Shown here one piece after another: positions 1-9,783 of a stretch of DNA of 64,000 nt (position 1 is its first letter; every line of letters begins with the position of its first letter). Both the position numbers and the translations under genes were made by a program. This DNA is from Zasmidium citrigriseum (lineage: Eukaryota; Ascomycota; Dothideomycetes; Mycosphaerellales; Mycosphaerellaceae), in the NCBI GenBank assembly GCA_002786025.1, contig NHNW01000004.1:806001-870000 (forward strand), in the 5' to 3' direction. The notes below the pieces were generated by a model, which saw only the letters and a list, made by a program, of their open reading frames with translations, searched no databases and was not told where the DNA came from.

Positions 1-190
1 GTTGTGATTGTAAAGCCGGCTAACATGGGTTTGCAGTAGGGACTCACCCATCTTCCACCATTGGTACCTCGAACGCCTTGTCGTTTCCCTCACGATGCGC
101 CCACTATCACCCCGCTCACGACCCAGCTCAGATACATTACTGTTCCTACCATCGCTGCGACCCCGTACACTTTAGTTTAGAGGCTTTGGG

Positions 191-1157
191 GTGAACAGGG
201 ACGCTGTTCCCTTCACGCCTACCATGACTCCCCCAATGTCCACCACCGGTGTCACTTCCTCGACTGGAGCTCCTCCCAGCGCTCCAATGCCCTCCACCCA
301 ACGTTTGTCCGCCCCGGTGCTCTCCGGTCCATTCTCGCCCATGTCCTACGACTCTACTCCACTGTTCTCCGCCTACAATGAACAGTACCAGACTCCGCAG
401 GGCTTCGATTTTGCCTATACCAATGAGCACGTCGACATACACACCGGAGATCGGCTGTTTCCTGCTGGTCAAAAGCCGGTCGTCGCAGCTGGAGAGTTGC
501 TTGTGCAGGGAGAAGATTTACCGGCGTATCAGCAGGAACCATTCGTCGGAGGTGCACATCTGGTCGTTGAGGGAGAAGATTTCCCGGTGTATGATCAGGA
601 GCCATTCATCAGAGAGGATGAGTCGTTTGTCGATGGAGGGGACCTGCTTGTTGAGGATGACGAGTCATTCGCCGGAGAGGACGAGTTCCTTGTTGAGGGA
701 GAGGACTTACTTGGTGAAGAGGAACCGTTCGTCGGGGACCGGGAGTTCCTTGTTGAGCATGAAGACTTATTCGGCGGGGAAGAGTTACATGTCCATGGAC
801 AGCACTCACCCGTCGCTATGCAAGGCTCGGTTGTTGGGAATGGGAACTTGCCTCTCCTCAGGCCAAAATTCTTCCTCAACAAAGAAGAGCCGTTTGTCCG
901 TGTTTCAACGCCATGCCACGCCAGCCCCGTCCGCCCCTCTCTCTGCACCTTCAGGTGACGCCGATCCACAGGAGCCGGATCTGGACTTCATCGGCGATTA
1001 TCAACATGTCTATGTTGGCAAGGAACCCGTCGATGAAGATGAGCTGCACGACGACGGCACTTTTGAGGGCTCTGCATACGGAACTCAGTTCTTTAGTGTC
1101 GGCTTCTACCATCAATCTTACGTCGAACCTCCTTACGCCCAGGCCGAGCAGAATTGA
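191..1157 (+). CDS. Hypothetical acidic repeat protein (2-exon model)
   Basis: I do not recognise this protein. Proposed exons are 191..899 and 955..1157 (303 aa). The 55-nt intron 900..954 has a GTGTTT donor and a pyrimidine-rich tract before CAG, and it restores frame between two open stretches that otherwise disagree. Residues 1-75 are Ser/Thr/Pro-rich. Residues 95-190 are strongly acidic and built from about eight degenerate units around the pattern LVxGEDLxxxxEPFV. No signal peptide or membrane segment is visible. The stop at 1155-1157 is followed, in the same frame, by open sequence running into the next reading frame at 1185, so the two may once have been one gene. The start is the first ATG of the open frame and is uncertain. 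Confidence 0.45.
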
Positions 1158-1184
1158 GAGCGGTTTCGTGCAGCATTAAACAAT

Positions 1185-2102
1185 ATGCTCCTCTCTGTGG
1201 TCCAGCTAATCGCAGCCCCTGGATTCTTTCCGAGCCCTATGGCTGACTGGCCCTTTGCTCCATCTATCGCTCGGTCCATCGCTTCTACTACCAAGCACGG
1301 TGTACATTCCCTCGCGAGCGTATTATTCAACGTATTCTCGCTACAGGCACAGGAAGTCTTTGGCAGAGAAAGCCTCAGCATCTGGGACCTCCTGTCGTGG
1401 TCTGTGCAATATACTATCGACCAGATGAAGTCTCATTCCGGTCTATACCTCAGTATTATCGCGCTCGGCACCTGGTCTACACGCGCTGCCGGCCATTATT
1501 GGGGATTGTACGTTAAAAGCGGTACAAGGAAGCCAAGTTCCGGGGGGTTCTGGAGGCGCATTCTGAATTATTTTTGCTCGAAGGTTCTCGCCGTCGTGGC
1601 TCCATCCAGTTTGCATTTTGAGCACGCGCTTCGTGCTAACGCCGTCCAACAGATCCGAATGGTCGCTCTTTTCTTATTGGATCAGCCAAGGGTACTTGTC
1701 ACTCTCTTGGAGGGATTGCTCATGGTTTATCTCGGTTGTGTAGCACATCCAAGTCCGGGTTCTAAGAGCAGGGCCGCAAGGTGGATCAATCAGGCTATTC
1801 GCGACTTTGTCGACTTCTACGCCATCGAACGTCCCGGGCTTGGTCTTAACAAGGTGTGTGCGTTAATGCAGGGCGTTTCTGGTGTATGGACGACGCCAAA
1901 TCCAGATTGTCATTTGTGTGGGAAGTCTCTTACTGGCGTCCATGCCAGCAATGTGAGATTGTGGTCCTTTTCCGACCGCCTCGACCGAGTTCACAAACAA
2001 TGCTGGCATAGAGAGAGAGAATACGAGCCACCTTCTCGGATCCATGCTCGTACCCCAATCCCGATGGAAAATGCTTTCGCTCGTTCGAGTCACTGGCTAT
2101 GA
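1185..2102 (+). CDS. Hypothetical protein, possibly 3' part of a broken gene
   Basis: An intronless open frame of 305 codons with no recognisable family. The N-terminal 70 residues are moderately hydrophobic. Near residue 103 there is a WGLYVKSG...GGFW block that recurs about 600 bp downstream. A CxxC pair (DCHLCGK) lies near residue 245. The frame is continuous with the upstream acidic-repeat gene except for one TGA at 1155-1157, with nine open codons between that stop and this ATG. That makes a single gene with a premature stop as plausible as two genes. The frame ends where the duplicated block begins in another frame, which also suggests decay. Product unknown. Confidence 0.35.
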   Translation: MLLSVVQLIAAPGFFPSPMADWPFAPSIARSIASTTKHGVHSLASVLFNVFSLQAQEVFGRESLSIWDLLSWSVQYTIDQMKSHSGLYLSIIALGTWSTRAAGHYWGLYVKSGTRKPSSGGFWRRILNYFCSKVLAVVAPSSLHFEHALRANAVQQIRMVALFLLDQPRVLVTLLEGLLMVYLGCVAHPSPGSKSRAARWINQAIRDFVDFYAIERPGLGLNKVCALMQGVSGVWTTPNPDCHLCGKSLTGVHASNVRLWSFSDRLDRVHKQCWHREREYEPPSRIHARTPIPMENAFARSSHWL

Positions 2103-2337
2103 TTGGGGCTTGTACATTAGAAGCGGCATAAGACACCCTGACCGTGGAGGCTTCTGGGACAGATCCTGGATTGCTTTCGCTGGAAGTTCGAACTTGAAGA
2201 TGATCTCTCTCCAAATGGCGCGCAAGACGAAGCCGTCGACGAGCTCGTTACTCTCTTCGTCCTTCGAGACAATGTCAGGGATCACTGGGAAGATCTTCCA
2301 AATCGACCAAACAACCGGGGTTGATGAGCAAGTGATT
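2093..2337 (+). pseudogene. Frameshifted copy of the WGLY/GGFW block
   Basis: Translation of 2095-2160 gives YDWGLYIRSG...RGGFWDR, matching the upstream HYWGLYVKSG...GGFWRR at about 1495-1560. The copy is in a different frame from the end of the preceding open frame. After GGFWDR the similarity continues only by shifting frame again at 2163, giving ILDCFRWKFELEDD and then a stop at about 2337. Two frame changes without convincing splice sites indicate a decayed duplicate. Confidence 0.5.
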
Positions 2338-2734
2338 CGTACTGTAAGTTTACTATTATGGTGGACACTTGAGTAGCTGGTGTTTCAGGCACGGTGTCAA
2401 GTCGCCAGATTCCGACAAGCATCTCGTTCAAATCCTGATCTGGCATACTGACTTCTGATGTATGCCAAGGATCACGATATCTGCGGTTTCAATTGCAGGG
2501 TGGATGATGTAAGGGTTGAGTATAATCCCAACTAGGCAGCTGACCAGAAATTTGAATACTGGGGCTTGGGAATGGACGACATTGAGAGAGTCGAGGGGGG
2601 GCGGAGATATAATAGTGGCCATCGCTCGTGCTGTTGGATCTGTGTCCATCAGCGCACATCATCTCAGACTACAGTCCACCTCCAAAACAGCCCGAACATC
2701 TTACCCCTTTTCCGATCCAAGGTACTTCTTCACC

Positions 2735-3676
2735 ATGGTCTCAGCAGCAGCCCTCTCCCTCCATCCCGTCATCACCAGTTCTCCCCCACCACCGCAAAAC
2801 GAAATCACCACCTCCACCTGCCCATCCCTCAACAACGCCCAAGTCCTCTCCTCCAACAACCAAGAATACACACTCCACTGCGCCAAATGGATCGACGCCA
2901 ACACCCCTATCCGCACCGTCGACACCTACACTGGCTATGAAGGCTGTCTCGCGGCCTGCGATGGCACGATCGGCTGCGGCGCTGTGCAGTACATCGCTAC
3001 TGATGAGGCGCAGACGAAGGGGTCGTGTAGTGTGTTCACGGAGATTGTGTTGAAGGATGGGGCGAGTGAGTCTTGGCTCGTGGCGGTTCCGATTGAGCAG
3101 GGTGGTGGTTTTGAGCCGAGAGATATCCACGGTTACGAGAAAGAGTGGCAGCCGACCAGGTTCGGTGGAGAGGCGATCCATCCTGGGTGTGAGATCAACC
3201 ATGCGAGTATCAATGCCAATGGACTTGAATTCTGGCTCTTCAAGGATACGAAGACGTATTGTCCCCGCAAAGTTCTGGGCAACACCTGTCCTCGCGGCCC
3301 ATCGCAAACAATCTTTCACCACGCCGAAAACTCCAACACCCTCTCCCTGGACACCTCCGTCCCCGGCGGGCAACAAGTCTACGTCACGACCTCCGGCCAA
3401 CTCAAGTTCACGCAGGCGCATAGCGGGGATACTGGAGACGAGCCATTTGCGAAGTCGTTTACGATGGGGTTTGAGGTTGTTGATGGGACGGTGAAGTTTG
3501 AGAAGAAGGACTGGTTCGCTTGTCCGAAGCCTGAGGAGCAGGGGGTTTATGATATTTGGGCGGCAAGTAAACTTGAGACGTCGGATGCTGGTGAGGGGCC
3601 GGATCCGTGTGTGCGGTTCAAGTTTCGTGCGAGGGAGGTTGGGAGGTGGGTGAGGAGTGTGTGGCAGTATGCTTGA
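2735..3676 (+). CDS. PAN/Apple-like domain joined to a PhiA/IgE-binding-type domain
   Basis: The ATG in a CACCATGG context at 2735 gives 313 aa. Residues 25-105 contain the spaced cysteines of a fungal PAN/Apple-like module (CPSL, LHCAKW, CLAACDGTIGCGAV, CSVF). Residues 145-290 resemble the family of the cell-wall protein PhiA and fungal IgE-binding allergens: INANGLEFW, TYCP, NTLSLDTSVPGGQQVYV, FTQAHS. That family is normally a small secreted or cell-wall protein. The first 20 residues are only weakly like a signal peptide, so secretion is uncertain and an upstream exon cannot be excluded. The joining of the two modules is the notable point. A role at the cell surface is inferred. Confidence 0.7.
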   Translation: MVSAAALSLHPVITSSPPPPQNEITTSTCPSLNNAQVLSSNNQEYTLHCAKWIDANTPIRTVDTYTGYEGCLAACDGTIGCGAVQYIATDEAQTKGSCSVFTEIVLKDGASESWLVAVPIEQGGGFEPRDIHGYEKEWQPTRFGGEAIHPGCEINHASINANGLEFWLFKDTKTYCPRKVLGNTCPRGPSQTIFHHAENSNTLSLDTSVPGGQQVYVTTSGQLKFTQAHSGDTGDEPFAKSFTMGFEVVDGTVKFEKKDWFACPKPEEQGVYDIWAASKLETSDAGEGPDPCVRFKFRAREVGRWVRSVWQYA

Positions 3677-4226
3677 AGAAGATTGTTGGTAGGTCTACGA
3701 GGATTTGGGAGATACCGGCTGTGTACTATACGACAGATTAGCACGCGTGTACAACAGAGTCTATTGGATTCGTGATATGCAGACAGTTTATCTCAATTTG
3801 AGAGCACTCGAATGCGAGGCCTGGGATCGTAAATTGCGTAGCTTCGACATTCGATTCTAATTCTCTCTTGCCGGCCGTGCGACATCACTTCGCTGGTCTT
3901 ACTCTGAGTTATGTTGGCAGAAGGCGGCTTTTCCACCTTTGGACCCGCGAAATAGAAGCGTCGCAGCGACCGCATCATCGCAAGTTGAGCGTATTGAGTA
4001 GATGTTCGATCTCAACTTTCTTCTCACGGACCGAAAGGCGGCAATGTATTTACCGGGTCTGACTTCTTTCGTGAACGACGCTTTCGTATGCTGACCAGGT
4101 GTGAGCCACGGCCAATAGGGTAGCCACAGTCTTCAAGACGGCTCCTGTGCGTAATGCGGTGCGGCTGGACTTCGATGTCTTATGGGCAATGCTCTCGTTG
4201 GAGGTTTCTTCTGTGGTCAGAGCAGC
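3677..4226. other. Intergenic, no feature seen
   Basis: No supported gene, RNA or repeat. This is the common 3' flank of two converging genes. Confidence 0.5.
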
Positions 4227-4955
4227 TCACTTTCCAAGCAAATCCGTCACACTGACATCCCGCTGCATGACCACTGCACATTGCGGATCCAGTCGGCGAT
4301 AATAGCCAGCCTCTCTGCCAACTTCTCGGAACCCTCGTTTGCGATACCACTCCAACCCTTCCTGATTCGCCTCCCACACATGCGCTCCAACGCTCGAAAT
4401 ACCGTAGTCATCAATGGCACGCTTCGTAAGCCGGTGAAGGAGATGCGTGGCGATTCCATGACTGCGATACGGCGACAGCAAGGCCAAAGTACTCAGGTAA
4501 AGCATAGGTCCATCGCCTCTCGCCACCTGGCTCGGCGTGGGTGGGTGGGCGAGTAGTCTGCATCTGATGGCGCCGACGAGTCTTCCTTTTTGCTTTCCTT
4601 GCATTTCTGGATCATCATGCCAGACTGCAAGCAGAGTGATATCGTTGATCAAGGGATCTTCGATCGTTTCGCGGAAGAATCTGTCCGAGTAGGGAATTGG
4701 GAGCAGAAGGCTGATCAGGCGCTTGAAATGAGGGATATCATCCTTGACACATGATCTCAACTCCACATTTGGTGGTAGCGGCTTCAGATTCCATGCTGGT
4801 GTATTGGAATCTCGTCCATTTGGCTGGGGTCCATTTTCCGGAGGCTTCTCTGGGGATGGAGTTTCTTTGGCGGTCGCTGGATGATGATGTTGCTGCGGAG
4901 GCTCACGGACGGCACTCGGCTTGTTGAGCCATGTCATGAGCGAGGACTGGGGCAT
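4227..4955 (-). CDS. GNAT N-acetyltransferase, NAA50/San-like
   Basis: A single-exon protein of 242 aa. Residues 1-60 are a low-complexity Pro/Gln-rich extension. The GNAT fold runs from about residue 64 (ELRSCVKDDIPHFKRL) to the end. The acetyl-CoA pyrophosphate-binding loop is RSHGIA at residues 164-169, following beta-strand LYLSTLALLSPY. The acceptor side contains GAHVWEANQEGLEWYRKRGF, typical of N-alpha-acetyltransferase 50, the NatE catalytic subunit, which acetylates protein N-termini and associates with the ribosome-bound NatA complex. Assignment to NAA50 rather than another GNAT rests on these motifs. It converges with the upstream gene and diverges from the Mic19 gene, with 186 bp between start codons. 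Confidence 0.8.
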   Translation of the reverse strand: MPQSSLMTWLNKPSAVREPPQQHHHPATAKETPSPEKPPENGPQPNGRDSNTPAWNLKPLPPNVELRSCVKDDIPHFKRLISLLLPIPYSDRFFRETIEDPLINDITLLAVWHDDPEMQGKQKGRLVGAIRCRLLAHPPTPSQVARGDGPMLYLSTLALLSPYRSHGIATHLLHRLTKRAIDDYGISSVGAHVWEANQEGLEWYRKRGFREVGREAGYYRRLDPQCAVVMQRDVSVTDLLGK

Positions 4956-5141
4956 CTCGCATGGTAGTCATGATAAATTGAGGATTGAAGATGGACGCGC
5001 GAGTTGATGTGGTTGAAGTGAGGTCGCGTCGGCATAAGCTCGGCGAGTCGGACGTCACAGGAAAAGGTCATGGCAGGGCTTCAGGAACAGGAACAGGAAC
5101 ATTGAGCAGGCTTCAACCACCGCACGCCAGCAGCGAGAAGA

Positions 5142-5832
5142 ATGGGCAGCGGCGCCTCCAGGCCGGAGCAACACGTTTTCAATGCGTATGTCAATCAATC
5201 TACCATCAATTGGCCGGCATAGATTAACCAGCGAGCAGAGACGCCCCAGTGCGGTTAAGCCAGTCCGTCATCAACAATCTCCAGAACAGTCCTGAGGTAC
5301 CAATACCCTCACTCCTAGCCATATACACCACTCTAATACTTCGATCTAGACCGACTCAACCCGCGCCAAAGACCTCGAGCTCAAAGTCCAAGACCGCGTC
5401 AACGCAGAGCTCAAACGAATCCGAGACGCCCAGGCGCAGAAACTCGAGTCTCTAACCGCCTCCCTCACCACCAACCCACCCTCAGACTCCGCCCCCTCCT
5501 CAGAACCCCAACGCGCAACCACCGGCCTCGCCTACCACCTCGCCTCCCCCTTCTACCACGACTCGAACACCAAAATCGAAGCACCCGCCAGCGCCGACTC
5601 CGGCCGGAGCCACGACAGCGTAGAGAAGGAAATCATGGACCTCCGGGCGAAGCTGGACGCGAGGAAGAAGGTGGAGAAGGTGCCTGCGGAAGTGGAGAAG
5701 GCGAAGGAGAGTCTGGTGCAATGTCTACGGACGAATGATCGGAGACCGCTGGATTGCTGGCAGGAGGTTGAGCAATTCAAGCAGCAGGTGGGGAAGCTGG
5801 AGCAGGCTTTTATTCAGAAGGCGGGTCGGTAG
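5142..5832 (+). CDS. MIC19: MICOS complex subunit Mic19 (DUF1690/CHCH type)
   Basis: Three exons, 5142..5185, 5239..5296 and 5350..5832, give 194 aa; both introns are 53 nt (GTATGT and GTACCA donors, TTAAC/CTAAT branch sites). The start is chosen because it yields MGSGAS, a classical N-myristoylation signal seen in Mic19. Exon joins recreate family sequence (NADAPVRLSQSVI; SPETDSTRAKDLEL). The middle is a charged coiled coil; the C-terminus holds the CHCH-like pair CLRTNDRRPLDC (C-x10-C). In the family this protein lies on the inner face of the mitochondrial inner membrane and links Mic60 to other MICOS subunits at crista junctions. Family assignment is firm; details of membrane attachment are inferred. 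Confidence 0.88.
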
Positions 5833-5882
5833 AGAGGGAGACTTGTATATACCCTACCCTGTGTATCATCAAAAGCTGAGGA

Positions 5883-6182
5883 TCATTGTGCGTGATATGG
5901 CTTCTTAGGCTTGGAGTTCACAGATTGATAGAAATGGGGGAGAATGAGGCACACGATCGCGTACATGAAAGCTACTGACACGTCCGGACTCGAAAGAGGA
6001 TCGCGTATACGACTTCCGTCTGGCCCATGTTCTCTTCCGCTCGGCACATGTTGTTTCCTTTCAGAACGAATGCTTCGGCCTATACATGCGCTGCGATTAC
6101 CCCGAACGAGGAGCCAAAGAAGTGTAGACCACGACACTGTGACCATGGTGTTGGCGAAGCGTGCTGATATGGCTTTTGACAT
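5883..6182 (-). CDS. Doubtful small ORF with two hydrophobic stretches
   Basis: An open frame of 99 codons starting MSKAISARFANTM, with hydrophobic stretches near residues 15-27 and 71-85 and a basic C-terminal tail. No homologous family is recognised. A 46-nt intron with a GTAATC donor could alternatively be removed inside it. It lies antisense and just downstream of the Mic19 gene. It may be chance. Confidence 0.2.
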   Translation of the reverse strand: MSKAISARFANTMVTVSWSTLLWLLVRGNRSACIGRSIRSERKQHVPSGREHGPDGSRIRDPLSSPDVSVAFMYAIVCLILPHFYQSVNSKPKKPYHAQ

Positions 6183-6933
6183 GGTGCAATGCTGCGAGCC
6201 TCAGGATTAACAAAGGAAGGGCCATTGCAGCAGGATTGTCGGTAAGTGCATGTTCTACAGTATCAACTGCGCAATTTTCTAGATTCCTAGGCATGTAATA
6301 TCGGTGCAAGTTGCAACATGAGATTTACAAGGTGGTCGTGGTTTATCGTCAGGCTTCGCTCCTTCCATAACTTCGCCTAGGGAAGGAGCGAACTCATGTA
6401 CCAAATCTGTCGAACACCAATGTCTTCTATGCTGCTGGGATTGGCGCTTCGAATACATTCGTCATTATCATGGCTTCCGAAATCAAATAGTTCGAGTGCC
6501 GTCAATCGAGTCTCATATGCTCCTTCCATACATAGCTGTGGCAGGCTCTCGCAAGGCTTTGCCCCTGAGTTGGGATTCGGAAAAGCATACTACTTCTAAG
6601 CGCCTTCTGGCTACAAGATCTTGTCTCGTATCGAATCGCAACCGGAATTTGCTGTTTAATAGCTTCGTAGAAACGTTTAAGCCTTGCTGCCAAGCCAGCC
6701 ATCACCAACTACCACAACATCCTATACCGCAACGAGAACAAAGAACTTTCGAAGACAAAAACTTCCACGATATCTGTCCCAAACCCTGCTACTTCTCCCC
6801 TCATTTCCACGCGTTCTGGTGCCACAAAAAGTTAAAAACACACCCCGAACTTGGTGGCGCCCTTTTCTCAACAATCCTACACCAAAAACATACGGAGACA
6901 AACGATATCAATACCATTAAAGAGCAAAAAGAC
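6183..6933. other. Intergenic, no feature seen
   Basis: Open frames here have no family character, and the longest runs straight through the antisense tRNA-Ala gene. I see no supported gene. Confidence 0.5.
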
Positions 6934-7036
6934 TGGACGATCAGGGAATCGAACCCTGGACCACCTCTACGCTGTTACTGCTTGCCAGGAGGCATGTGCA
7001 TGCTAAAGAGGTATTATACCACTAAACCAATCGCCC
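6934..7036 (-). tRNA. tRNA-Ala (AGC) with 31-nt intron
   Basis: On the minus strand the acceptor stem GGGCGAT pairs with ATCGTCC and contains a G3-U70 wobble, the alanine identity element. The D arm is GTTT-AGTGGTA-TAAT. The anticodon stem CCTCT/AGAGG encloses the loop TTAGCA-T, giving anticodon AGC at 7004-7002. The T arm is CAGGG-TTCGATT-CCCTG and the discriminator A is at 6934. The intron 7000..6970 (31 nt) sits one base 3' of the anticodon, the canonical position for nuclear tRNA introns. Confidence 0.92.
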
Positions 7037-7471
7037 GACGGGTCGAGTCTTGAACTCGGGATGTGGAGGAGAAGATATTTGCAAAATATGTAGCTTTGCA
7101 AATTTTTATGTGGGGCGGGTGACTTCTAGCTGCTATTGTTAAGCAAGGAGCCTAGCTGGGGGTTACAAGAAGCCAAGGGCTTGAATAGCACGCCTTGGAT
7201 TTGTGCAGAGGCAAGGAGGAGACGATGGGATCACAGCTGTCAACGATAAAATGTTGCGGAAATCGATATACTAAAGAATCCTTGTCAATCGTTTTGCAGA
7301 GCAAGCCATGGGGATCTTGGATTGAAGAACTATGGGGTCAGGCCTTGAGGAAGGCAACGAGAATGTCATCGAACGAGGATCGAATGCTTAGACGATACGA
7401 AAGTCGACAAAATAGAAACGTTCAGCAGACCAAGCTGCGAGAAGCCTTAATCCCCGAAGTCTTGAACGACT
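7037..7471. other. Intergenic, no feature seen
   Basis: Upstream flank of the tRNA and 3' flank of the Spherulin-4 gene. No supported gene. Confidence 0.5.
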
Positions 7472-8290
7472 CTACTTCGCATTCTCACCCCCAACAACAC
7501 CCACATCCTTCACAAAATCCTCCAAAATCGTCGGAAACGCCGCAAAAGTGCTAAGATCGTTGACATACAACCCCGCAACCCCCTCCCCATTATTGACACT
7601 GAGCAAGTCTTGCACATCCTCCTCCAACTTCTCCTTCCCACTCCCATACCCATAAACTATCATGGTACTCTGCGCCGCATACTCCCCATCGCCCGTCAAC
7701 TGCGTGACATTGACAGTCCTAAGCGCCGCCTCATTATTCTCAAAGATATTAATATAATCCGCAATACCCCAGTACTGAGGCTCCTGGATCGCGACACCAG
7801 CGTTGAAGAGCACGGTATTCCCGCGGGTCATGGTTTTCTTTGCGAAGGAGGTTATGTTCCGCATGTAGGAGAGACAGGAACTATTCGTGGGGGCTTCGTC
7901 CATGAATATTCCATCGACGTGGATGTCTTTGTTGTTGGCATTACTGCAACCTGCGGTGGGCCAATTCTGGTACGTGGAGATGTTGGCCTGGAGAGCGGAT
8001 TGCGGTTCGGTGCAGATGCAGATGCCGTTGCAGGCGGTTGGGGATGTGGCGGTGTGGATGTAGCCGAGGGTTTTGATGTTGGGGATGGAGTTGAGGGTTG
8101 CGATGCTGTTGATGTAGTTTGTGTCATTGCCGTTGGGGCAGGGGGAGGCGCCGGGGCCGGAGTTGGGGTTTATGACCACTTGGAAGGTTACGTTTGGGTG
8201 GTTTTGTGCGGCGGTGTAGAGGGGTTGCCAGGTTGTGGGTTTCTCCGGGTAGATGTAGAGGGGGATGAGGACGAAGGCGTAGTTGACCAT
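7472..8290 (-). CDS. Spherulation-specific family 4 (Spherulin-4-like) protein
   Basis: Single exon, 272 aa. It begins with VLIPLYIYPEKPTTWQPLY and carries FQVVINPNSGPG, NIKTLGYIHT, DGIFMDEAP and VLFNAGVA, a series of beta-strand ends characteristic of Spherulin-4 (PF12138). The acidic FMDEAP motif lies where catalytic acids are expected in the related GH135 enzyme Sph3 of Aspergillus, which cleaves galactosaminogalactan. Enzyme activity here is only inferred. No signal peptide is visible: the domain starts a few residues after the Met, so the protein is probably cytoplasmic or has an unrecognised upstream exon. The start is in a good context and immediately precedes the first strand. Confidence 0.85.
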   Translation of the reverse strand: MVNYAFVLIPLYIYPEKPTTWQPLYTAAQNHPNVTFQVVINPNSGPGASPCPNGNDTNYINSIATLNSIPNIKTLGYIHTATSPTACNGICICTEPQSALQANISTYQNWPTAGCSNANNKDIHVDGIFMDEAPTNSSCLSYMRNITSFAKKTMTRGNTVLFNAGVAIQEPQYWGIADYINIFENNEAALRTVNVTQLTGDGEYAAQSTMIVYGYGSGKEKLEEDVQDLLSVNNGEGVAGLYVNDLSTFAAFPTILEDFVKDVGVVGGENAK

Positions 8291-8760
8291 TTTGGATGTT
8301 GTTGTAGATGCGAAAGCTGATGGGATGTGAAGAGATGGTGGTGTAGGGAATGCAGTATTTATACATTTGAGTCTTTTAGATCCACTAACCTTGGCTCAGC
8401 CCCGACGTTGCACTATACAGGTGGATCTTCGCTAGTCTTCAGCTGTCCTTCAGCTGAAAGTGACGAATTGGCTCACCGACGAGTGCAACTTGTACAAATG
8501 GGGTCTTAACAGAGGAAACGGTGCCTCGTGGTCGGAAGAGTTGGCTGGCGTTCGACCGGAGTATGTAGAAGCTCGCGAGTGTTGCTCGGCACGATCGTTA
8601 GTGCCTCTTTAGGGCGATTGATCAGCTTTATAGCGGCGAGCATGCAGGTACTCATGTTCTAGGCTCTGCCGTGTGGTATGGCCCCATAGATGCTTCGTGT
8701 GTCTCCAGTCGTTGGTCTCCCATAGACTTCATGTCAAGGCCTCACCGAGTTGCATCCACG
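8291..8760. other. Intergenic, no feature seen
   Basis: Promoter side of the Spherulin-4 gene and 3' side of the TMEM223-like gene. Nothing further recognised. Confidence 0.5.
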
Positions 8761-9783
8761 TCACTTGAACACCCGCGTGAACCATCCTGCAATGCTGGGC
8801 CTTTCTCCCTCATCAATAGTGATAAAGCGCTCCAGAGGCTTTCCTTGCTCAACGAGTGAGCATTCTTGAAGATCCAATTTGAAATTGCCATTTCCCTCGA
8901 TCCGAATGTAAGCCATCTGGTCTCTGGTGAACATGCGTCGAATGTTTCGCTTGCTGGCTGGCCAGGCATTGATCAGCAACTTGTTGAAGGATGAAAGTAA
9001 TCCGGTTACACCGCCTCCTTGGGATGCGTCAGAAGATTTCGAGAAATAGTTCTCGGTGAAAGACTTGACGTCCGACAACCTGACATTGTTGATCTTGAGA
9101 TCCTCAGTAAAGCCCCGTACGTTCCGATCCAGTGCGACCCTCGACGCCGGCGTCTCCAAGATATCAGGCCTCCTAAACGGCAAAGCCCTCCTGATCTCAA
9201 AGCGCAGGACCCGACTCCCGTCGACCGTGACAATGGCCAGCGACTTGATGACTTTCATCGGAGCTAACATACACGCCGTTCCCATGATTGCCATGAACAG
9301 CGCTGGCGCCATACTCATGCTTTTGATGTACCATGGCGTCTTGGGCATGTCCGGACGGTCTTTGGAGAAGGTGTACGCCGTGTTGCTGGCTCCGAATAGA
9401 AGCGTGAGTCCGGCAAAGTAGGAGATGAAGAAGAAGCCTCCATGTCGTGGAGCGGTGTAGAGCAGGACTGTGTCCAATTCTGGTGCGATGGTGTTTAGAC
9501 TTGATGATGTTCGTTCGGATGCGGAGGGCGTTCTGGGAGTGGCCTTTGGAGCCGGAGTAGGCTGTAGATGACTCGGCTTCCTGAATGGTTTGGGACGTGC
9601 TGCTTCCCTGGCGAGATTTCTTGAACTTGTGATGAACGTCCTCAATGGGGAGCCGTTCAGGGAGTGGCGTCCATTGGCAGTGGGTTGTGAGACTCGCTCC
9701 AGGAAGATCGACTGTCGAAGGCAAGGAGGCAGCCTCAGTAGGATCCGCATAGTAGATGTCGATGCCATTGTGCCTGCTGCCAT
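8761..9783 (-). CDS. Mitochondrial two-TM protein, TMEM223/TMEM70-like
   Basis: The start at 9783 gives 340 aa. Residues 1-75 are rich in Arg, Ser and Leu with few acids, as expected for a mitochondrial presequence. Two membrane segments follow: GGFFFISYFAGLTLLFGA near residue 135 and APALFMAIMGTACMLAPM near residue 175. This hairpin followed by a soluble C-terminal part matches the TMEM70/TMEM186/TMEM223 superfamily, which assists assembly of inner-membrane complexes. The exact member is uncertain; the topology argues for TMEM223-like. The frame stays open upstream to 10191, but that part overlaps the first exons of PDX1 on the other strand and is not family-like, so the internal ATG was chosen. 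It is transcribed divergently from PDX1. Confidence 0.65.
   Translation of the reverse strand: MAAGTMASTSTMRILLRLPPCLRQSIFLERVSQPTANGRHSLNGSPLRTFITSSRNLAREAARPKPFRKPSHLQPTPAPKATPRTPSASERTSSSLNTIAPELDTVLLYTAPRHGGFFFISYFAGLTLLFGASNTAYTFSKDRPDMPKTPWYIKSMSMAPALFMAIMGTACMLAPMKVIKSLAIVTVDGSRVLRFEIRRALPFRRPDILETPASRVALDRNVRGFTEDLKINNVRLSDVKSFTENYFSKSSDASQGGGVTGLLSSFNKLLINAWPASKRNIRRMFTRDQMAYIRIEGNGNFKLDLQECSLVEQGKPLERFITIDEGERPSIAGWFTRVFK

Noticed and set aside
249..1157. A 302-codon open frame across the acidic-repeat gene
   Set aside because: Upstream of about 955 it is an Arg/Ser-rich shadow of the acidic-repeat frame. Only its 3' part is kept, as exon 2 of the spliced model.
2741..3421. 226-codon minus-strand frame
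   Set aside because: Antisense shadow of the PAN/PhiA-like gene; no family character.
6496..7053. 185-codon plus-strand frame
   Set aside because: It runs antisense through the tRNA-Ala gene, and its product has no family features.
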